DNA of 64,000 nucleotides from Harmothoe impar (lineage: Eukaryota; Annelida; Polychaeta; Phyllodocida; Polynoidae), in the NCBI GenBank assembly GCA_947462335.1, contig OX381721.1, forward strand, positions 11,359,910-11,423,909, written 5' to 3'. How positions within the stretch are numbered: position 1 is the first letter of the stretch; each line of letters begins with the position of its first letter. Below are positions 52,801 to 61,800 of this stretch, one piece after another. A program made the position numbers and the translations under genes. The notes beneath the pieces are model-generated. The model was given only the letters and a program-made list of their open reading frames with translations, was not told the origin of the DNA and searched no databases.

Positions 52801-55800
52801 ATCTTGGACACTGATGCTTCTAATACAAGTATTGGTGCTGCCTTGTCGCAGATCCAGGATGGGCGAGAAGTGCCGCTGGCATTTTCGTCCAACAGTCTAA
52901 GCAAAACACAACGTAACTACTGCACAACCAAGCGTGAACTCTTGGCAGTGGTGGTTTACACAAAAAAGTACAGACATTTCCTATATGGTGGGAATTATCT
53001 CGTACGGACGGATCATTCATCTCTGCAGTGGCTCCTTAACTTCAAGGACGCTGAGGGGATGATGGGTAGATGGTTGAACCACCTCTCTGAGTTTGGCATG
53101 ACGAATGAGCATATCATACACAGGAGTGGAGTAGATCATGTGAATGCGGACAGCTTGTCCCGCTATCCTATCCGGAACTGTCACCGTGTAGACTGCCGAG
53201 ACTGTGGGTCTCACAATGCAGTGATTGCGTCTGTGGGTGCGAAAGTTCCTAACTGGACGTTAAATCACTTGAAGGATGAGCAGCTTGCAGATCCGGCTAT
53301 TTCGAGGGTGTACTCCTTGAAGTTGTTGGGCCTGTCCAAGCCTGTTCGCCCCGCACTTTCGCTGGAATGTAAAGAAGTTAGACAACTGTTAGCTCAGTGG
53401 GATAATCTTTTTATACGGAACAGTGTATTGTGCCGCTGGAGAGTGCAACCTGGCAGGAAGAGAGCAGCTCAGTCTGTAGTGCCTCTGTCACTCAGACTAC
53501 AGTTGCTCAATTACTGTCATGGCCACCGAACTTCAGCACACTTTGGCAGACAACGAACTGAGGCAAAGATTAAGAGTAGATATTACTGGCCTGGTATGAC
53601 TTTGGACATACGGCGTTGGGTGAAGCAATGCCCCCAATGCTGTTTATCAAAGCCTGGACCTGGTATCGGTAAACTACCTCTAAGTCAAGAGCTATTCGGT
53701 GTTCGGTTTGCCCGGATCGCTGTTGATATCATTAGTGGTTTCAACACGACCCCCCGTGGGAATACCTGTATGATGGTGGTACAGGACTACTATACCAAGT
53801 ACGTCCAAGTATATCCGTTGGTAAATCATACAGCTGTTACCTGCGCTGAAGCACTTTTCGAGAATTGGATCCTCACGTGGGGAGGTCCTTTAATGCTTCA
53901 CTCCGACCAGGGTCGTGAGTTTGAATCTCGACTGTGGGCAGAACTTTGTAGTAAAATACACATCTGCAAGACGCATACGAACCCCTACCGACCTCAATCG
54001 GATGGTATGGTGGAACGTTTCAATCGGACGTTGATCCAATGTCTCACGACAATGGTTAATGAGCACCGGGATGATTGGGATGAGCACGCTCGCTATATCT
54101 CCCATGCTTACAATGCTACCGAACATGCGTCGACGGGCTGTACGCCTAATATGCTCGTAATGGGTGAAGACATAGTCATGCCAAGTGACATGGTCTATGG
54201 CGTGCAGGGACACCAGCTCGAGCAACCCTGCACAGTGATGTTTGTTGAATCACTTCGACAATCATTACGCGAGTCCTATGGAGTAGTAAGGGACAACTTG
54301 GAAAAATCTGCTAGTTTGCAGAAGGTGGGCTATGACACGGGCCTTAAACTCCGCCAATTTAAGGTGGGGGATAAGGTCGCGAGATTTAGCACACCAAATT
54401 CCAAAGTCAAGACCCTGTACTCCTGGGATGGTCCGCATACTGTTACTATGGTGGTTAGTGAAACTACTGTAGTAATACGGTTGCAAAAAGGGACTCTCAC
54501 TAAATCACATGTGGCTAGACTCCGACCTTGGTATGGAGTCCCATATATAGATGACGGTGAAGATTCCCTCGGTGCTGGTCGAGTACCAGCACCAACCGAC
54601 CCTGCGCTACCGAAGATACCGAAGGCAGGACCAACGGTCATACCGTCGGTACCGACGGTAGCGCGCCGAAGGGGTCGTCCTAGGAAATTACCGATTGAAC
54701 CACAGTCGTGTGTTACCAAGCCCAAGCGCGGTAGGCCTCGTAAAAAAGGGTCAGCTGTGCGTAAAGGACTAACCGTAGACACCGGTAAACAAAGCAAGGT
54801 GATACCTCCGGTGTCATCATTGCTGGACATACCGGTACAAGGTCTACGGAGGAGCACACGTGTCAGAGAGCGAGATAAAATTGTGTAAACATTTTTTTCT
54901 TACCTTGTTGACGACATTTAGCTGCTGGCTTGATTAAATTTCCATGGACAGTTCCGTACTGGGCCGGTGGTCATTGGCCCGGTACTCGATCACCAAAACA
55001 CAACGAGAAGAGACGGGTTATCCGGTGTGGTTATCCGTTGGAGGTAGAAAAGCACGTGTTCAGGGCGGGTGGCTGGCTTTGCCGATTAGTTCTAAGTATG
55101 GGACTAGTTTTGACCACATATTGCTTAGCAACACGCTGCTGTGTATATCCTCTAATGCCGGTATATCATTCCCGGGTTATCCGGTGGCTCCGCCACGAAA
55201 ATTGTAAACAACAGTGAGAGTTCCCACCGTCGGATATGCCAGGCGTGGGAAGGGCGCTGCCCGCGTCACCTGATCGATTTCTCCCGCCAAATGAGCCGTG
55301 AGAAATTGGGTCACCTCGGCGCGCCTTCGGGGCGCGACCTCTGATTGGCTGAGAAGCCGGTCAAGGGGCGGGGTCACGGGGGACGGGTGGGGTATATAAG
55401 CCCCACAGGCAGCCAGGCTTCTTCAGATCAACACGTTTGCCCGTAGGGTAGCGTGTTGATCAGTGGTGCCTAGGTCTGCCCGGCAGTACCTACACTATTG
55501 TTTACTGTAGCTGTGCTACTAAATGCTCGGGTGAGTGAACCGTGAGGTTCACCTACGCCTGAGCTAACAGTATGGCAGCCCGTGTAGATGGCAAATGCAC
55601 GGCCCCGGAGAAGGCTGAGGCCTCCGATGGGGAAGACCGAGTTCTCGAGTCTGACACGGAAATGGACACTACCGGTGCTCCAACCGTCGGTCAAGGCTCG
55701 GCTTCGGTACCAACTGAACCTAACCCTGAGGGGTCGGGTGATGTTGTTCCGAAGACAGAACCTGGTCTGGGTGGTAGTAATACCAACCAGGAGGAGAACC

Positions 55801-58800
55801 CTGCAGGGGGATCTTCTCCGAAACCCGCCGGTGTATTGGCACAAGAACCGACGGTCCCTGATGGTGATTCATCAGACGGGTCCACGGTCCGTGCTAAGAC
55901 CAAACGGAAGCGGAAGCGTAAGAGGAGGATTGCATCTTCCCCTGAGACTCCTGCTACCGAAGAGGTCGCACCGACGGAGGCAGATAGACTCAAAGCTGTT
56001 GCCGACAAACTGTCCAAGGCGGAAGCCGAGGGATGGTCTGTGGCAGAGAGCAGAGCCAATCGACGCCTCCGCGCCAAGGCAGCGCATGTCCGTCTTAACC
56101 TGTGTCTCCGTGATGATGACCGGGAGAACCTGAGCCTCACTGATTTAATTCAGGAGAATGGCAAAATGGCTCTTCCTCCACCTCACACGACCGATGGTTC
56201 AGACGACGAAGACTGGTTGACAGGTGATTCCCATCCCATTGACTGGTACCTCGTGTACCTCAGGGCAGTGTTGGACGGGAAGAAACCTAACATCCATAGG
56301 TCATGCCGCCCTAAGCTGAAATATGCTTGGAAGAACTACGTGCCAGGGGATCCCTGCCCGTACGTTCGCTGTCAGCGCCTGAAAGGGACTGCGACAGCAG
56401 CAAAACGGTGGCCAAACCTTTTCAAGTTTGCCCGTCATTTGGTAGAGAAGCACATGAATGTGCGTCCCTACTTGTACTGTGTGAGTGGAAGTACGAGTAC
56501 TTCCTGCCCTGAGTACAGTGACGGGGAACTATTCCGTAGCCAACGGAGATCTGGTTTGGTAAGGCATCTTTGCGACAATAAGGGCGTACACAAGCGCACT
56601 ATTAGTCGTGGAGTTGAGGCTGCACTGAAGGTTTGGGGTGTCCACAAACGTGTAGGAAATCTACAGTTTAAGTGGCGAACCAACAAACTTAAACAGTGGA
56701 ACTACCTCACGGAGGCTGACTGGGAGAGGTTGTGTAAGGGCGCCAAGTGCGAACAAACCGACCTGGGACCAGCTACAGAAGCTCCGATGCCCACTGTAAA
56801 GAAGGATACCCCTCCTAAGAAGAAAAATCTAAAAAGGGGCCGCCAGGCATCCAAAGATGATACCAAAGGTGGACGTGACCGTTCCCGCAGTGAACCTGCG
56901 AAGAAACGTGTCGCCACCGCCACGGTAACATCTGAGGTCGACCATAGCCAAACCGTCGGTACCGTCACGGTATCTTCGGTTGCATTGCCCCCGGTTGCTG
57001 ATCAACTGCCCAGGCAGGAGAGACAGAAACTGGGGAATGCACTGGCTATTGTTCAGAACTCTTTGGGTGACGAGCAGGCGGAACAAGTCGCTGCTGACTA
57101 TGTCAAGCAGTACAAGTGGAGTCAGAAGCAAAAGAAAGCTTCAGCCCCACAGGAGAGTGTCTCACCTGTCAGTGACGCTGAACAGGTAGAGGTACAACAG
57201 CCGGATGGGGCGTCAGCCCAGCCGACTGCTCCACCCCAGCACGGAGCAACCTCTGACCCCGCAAGGGATGACGAGGTGACTCCAGACCCTGAGCACAGGG
57301 CTGTTGACGAAGGGCTAGCAGGGTTGCCTGTGTTGCCTGGAGACGGTCCTGCCTTTGACACTGGATTCTCTGACACTCTAGTCCCCGGATTTGAGTGCTA
57401 CAGAGCTAAGATGGCTGAAAACGCAAGTAAGCTACTCCAGTTTCAGGTTTCCTTCTTGGAGAAGTCGTACTTTGAGCAGTACAAGTTGCTCAGAGAACAG
57501 GCTATCCGAGAAGGGAAAGCTTGGGTTGCTGAACGCACCAGAGTCCTTGCCGAGCGTGAGGCGAGTCTGGAGCAAGATCATGCCTTCTGGAGGGCTACGA
57601 TCGACCAACTCGAATCAAGGTTGACAACTTGTGACGCCAAGTTCTTCCGGCAGTTCGGGTTTAAGCTGACAGAGTGGGAGAGATCTGGTTTTCCAGATCT
57701 CCAGTCCAGGTTGGGGCTTGCCGCAAGGCCTGCTCCTCCTGTGACCCCGGTACTGTCAGTACACCCACCTAGGTATGAGATGCCATTTTCTTTCATGGCA
57801 CAATCTACCCGGGTGGTCAGTGGCGGGGAGCCTACTGCGGCGCCGAGTACCCTCTCGGTGGCCCCAGGTGGAGCCCTTCCTCTCCAGGTGGAGGCTGCTG
57901 TGGTTTGCACCACGGAGGCCCCTCCTGGAGGAAGTCCTGATGGGGAAGGAAAGCCATCCGGCGGTGTCCCTATGGACACCTAAGGTTGGTCCCCCATCAG
58001 GCCCTCTGGGGTGCACTGTTCCGCCCCTCGGAGGTAAAACTAAACCATCGACGCAGCTACACGCCCCTGGACACCCAAAAGCAGACCGACGGTGCTGTCG
58101 TGACTTAACTGAGTCTCTACTGCCACCACACTGGAAGCAGCCTGATGTCTTCAACCGTGGTTTACTACTAAGCCACAACCGTCGGTGCTCTACTACTGTC
58201 CAGGGCTCCTGATCCTGTGGTCACATTCTACTATGGTGACCTATGAACTATTATATGGATCATCCTCCTGTGATAATTATTTATAAGGAGGCACGGACCT
58301 ACCTTTTTATATTTATATTTCACAAGAGATGGAAGTACTATACCGGTACTGGACTCTATCCATCTCTACCACCATAAACTGCTAGGTACTGGAGTACCGC
58401 CCCTAATAAGGATGACGATCTATCCCACCTTATTTAGGATACGCTAATATGGATTTTTATATATAAACTTTTCTTCGCCAAAGGAAGTGAGAGCTATTAT
58501 AGTTCTATTATTTATATATAAGGACACTAACTCCACACGGATTCGCACCATTGCTGAATGAAGTAGGTGATGTGTTGAGGTTCCAAGGTGGTTATTTGGT
58601 GCCTTTACTATTAACTGATACTAGTCTAGGACTATCAGTTGGACAGTTTTTATATCATGTGCCTACGGGACTATGGTTTTACAAAGACTATATTGTTGAT
58701 ATAAACTGTTATGTGCATGTTAACTTGTATGTTCATGTATGTATGCCTGTTGTTACTATGAGTAGAAATGTTACTTGTTGATAAATAGATATACGTGGTA

Positions 58801-61800
58801 TATAATGTATCCAAGAGGTATTATTATTATAAAACCAACCCTTCCTACATTCTAAAGGGGGGTAGTGTAACGGGTTGACTATAAAGTCTAACTGTTATTG
58901 TTGTATATCTATTGTATGTTGTATGATGTAAGACAACACGGTTCTATTGTGTTTAATAACTGTTTTATTCATCTAACTAGTGTCGTCGGTTCGTTACATA
59001 TACCGACTCCTCTAGTTCGGTTATCTATACGGTAGTGTACCGGTACCACCTTCGGTTACCGTCGGTAGTTGTTACATAATCATTTTTACATAACTAAACC
59101 TAACAGGTGGCGCTGCTAGTACGATCACGTGGCTACGCAGCGCTGTATATAAGACGGCTGCTTCCCCATTGGAAGTCAGTCAGGTTTGGGACTGTCGTGA
59201 CATGACCACCCTGTGCTCACGGGCTTAACTCTATGCTATAGGGTTGCCCACTGTATTATATATCTGTTCTGATCTCGTATATCCGCTGGTTATACTTGTA
59301 CTATAATACCCAAGAGTTACCTTTACAATAAAGTCGCCGTATATTAAAGTCTAATTTACCTTGTCTGGTTTTTGTACTCAAGTGTTACATACGTAGTAAG
59401 AGACCAACTACAGTATCTTAAGGACATTGATAAATGATGTGAAAATTTCAAGAGTTTTCACGATATACCAACATATCTCCTCGGGTAAGGAAAAGCCATT
59501 GAGATGAGCTATCAGGTATCTTTAAATGGATTCCTTGGCCAACTTAGGACATTTTCATCAATAAGAATTAGTATAATAGAAATATCCTTATACATGAAAG
59601 GTGTGTGTTTTTCTTCAAGGAAAGGGGCGTTAGGCGTGAACCCATGGGATATGATGATCCAACTTTGGACCTTAACTGTACATGTGCTATGTATATTTAA
59701 CCTACCCCAACATTTCTGATGTATGGCCCTGCCCCTGCCCTGTACATAGGTACAAAACGTTTTAGCTTTACCCCTACATAAATATTGGACCCCTTGGCAC
59801 ATGAAAAAAAACACAGTTTCATGACAGTCAGACTGAGGTGGAATAGACTAGAGAAATGTGAACAAACATTTATAGCTTCTCTGAAATTCACTCTTTCTTG
59901 CTGCATGGGTGTCTGGCACCAGCAGCAGCAGTACTAGTATTAAACATTAAGCCTCGTCGCTACCAAAATAACATAATTATATGCTTTTATTCAATGTCAT
60001 CTTTTAATCAAGCTGTCATAGTTAGCTGAAGTTATCTGAAATCGGTTACAGTTACTCAGGGAACCCATAGCGTACAGCACATGCAAAATGCTCATGAAGC
60101 AAGAGGGAGACGTCACTGGGCAGATAGTTAACCCTTAGACCCCAAAACGGCCGGAAACGGCCGTGTTTCATTTCCCCAAAACGGCGGTAGCCGGCCGCAA
60201 AGCGATCGTTTTCAGGCCCTGATTAAAGTATTATATCAATCATGATAACATTCCCAAAACCTTTTTGTTGTCATTCAGTATTGACCACTTGTCATATTTC
60301 AGTAGAAATCAGTTGTAATTTAGGCCATAAATAATACTCGGAAAAGGTTTGAAGATAAGGGGAATGGGAACACTAGTGTAAAAAACTCATTTAATTGGGG
60401 CACACAGTTATATGTATCTTACTGGAAAATATGCAGGAAAGCATATATAAGCCTAGCATTTTATAGATGAGGATTATCATAAGTAGCATACCATATTAAT
60501 GGGTAGTCCATGCAGCATTAGCAAAGGACGATTTCATCCTAACTTACTAACCAAAACCTCATAACTCTCCTTTGATTTGACCCTAAAAATAGTATGTAGT
60601 ATTTTCATGCAGAAAGGAAATATTTCAGCCCAATGGGGCCCTTTAGGCCTATATCAAATTGCCAAGTACCGCACATCTTCTAAAACCCGCCATGAATTCA
60701 AAAATTGACCTTTTAATTCTATTCTTGAAATGTAGTCTTAGAATCAATACAACGGTTAATTTGATATGTATACAGAAGGAATAAAACATGAATATTATGT
60801 TAAAGAATGGTGGTTATCAATAACCAAATTCAGCTAAATTCACAGGAAATTCTGGGGAAATGGGGCACTATATTGTGTAATTGTCTAAAGGGTTAAACAC
60901 ATTCATTCAAGCGCAAATGACTCCAATATCAATCTCAAGCTTGAAAGACGGTCATAAAGATGAAAAGAAATTAGCTTTAAAAAAAAGAAAGCATTTTAAA
61001 GGGAGTAAGATGATTTAAGTATGGTGAAAAATGTTTCCATATCAAGCATATAACTTGACCACTCAATTTGACAAGGCAGACTATTGCTGACAAAATAGGC
61101 TTTGGTCAAAAGGCTGCATGACACCTAGATTAGGGATGCTGAAGTAAAAACTCACCCCACTGGTAACTCTGGTAGAACTGGCTTATGGTCTGAGCTTCTC
61201 GTGCAGTGTCCCAGAAATAGAACTCGTCCATGACAAAGTGTCCGAACAGGTCATCCATGTCGTTAGGTTTCCCGACCATGAACAAATTGTCGATGGCTGC
61301 AGTCAGGGCCTGTGAGGATATGAATTGGTTCATACTAATTGGTAAACAGATGTACTTTTCAACAAAGTTAGTAAATCCATCCTGGCTAAGGAATAACTAT
61401 GGAATTACTGTATAAACATACCAGGAACATAACCATGTACTATACCACATTGTCCCTTCATCGGGCGTCATGAATAGTCCACGAAAGCCCAGTCTTCAGC
61501 CTTCCACAGGAGTCAGGCAATAAAGTGGAGTGTCCACTTACTTGGACCAGAGGGCAGTAATAATATCATGAGTTCAATGTGAAACAGTGCATCTGGAACT
61601 GTTTCTTAGTAAAGATGTACATTTACCACTGAACGTGCACCTCCCGAGTCCGCTGCCCCTGCACTCATCCCATCAATGTAGAGAGTCATACCCCGTGCCA
61701 GATGCCAAGTAATCGTCACGTGGAACCACATCTCATGATTGTAGGCCCAGCCGATGGGCCCCCACTCCATTGTCATGGTGGTGATCCGCAGCATGATCTG

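Larger units (their letters stand above)
47904..59412 (+). mobile_element. Full-length Ty3/gypsy LTR retrotransposon with extra third ORF
   Basis: 11.5 kb, flanked by GTAT target duplications (47900-47903, 59413-59416) and bounded by 547-bp LTRs starting TG and ending CA. Between them lie a primer-binding-like site, gag, pol in the order PR-RT-RH-IN (gypsy order), an internal promoter, a third ORF and a purine tract. All large frames are open. It sits antisense in the 14.9-kb intron between LamG-like 1 and 2 of the VWA gene. The base composition is distinctly GC-richer than its surroundings, and it is studded with ACCGTCGGT-type 9-mers. Confidence 0.95.

Noticed and set aside
54330..56140. 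Minus-strand open frames of 149-175 codons opposite pol and ORF3
   Set aside because: Antisense shadows of the gypsy frames without initiation context or domains.
55572..57983. Envelope glycoprotein for ORF3
   Set aside because: No signal peptide, transmembrane helix, furin-like site or Cys pattern of a surface glycoprotein; basic and coiled-coil features point elsewhere.
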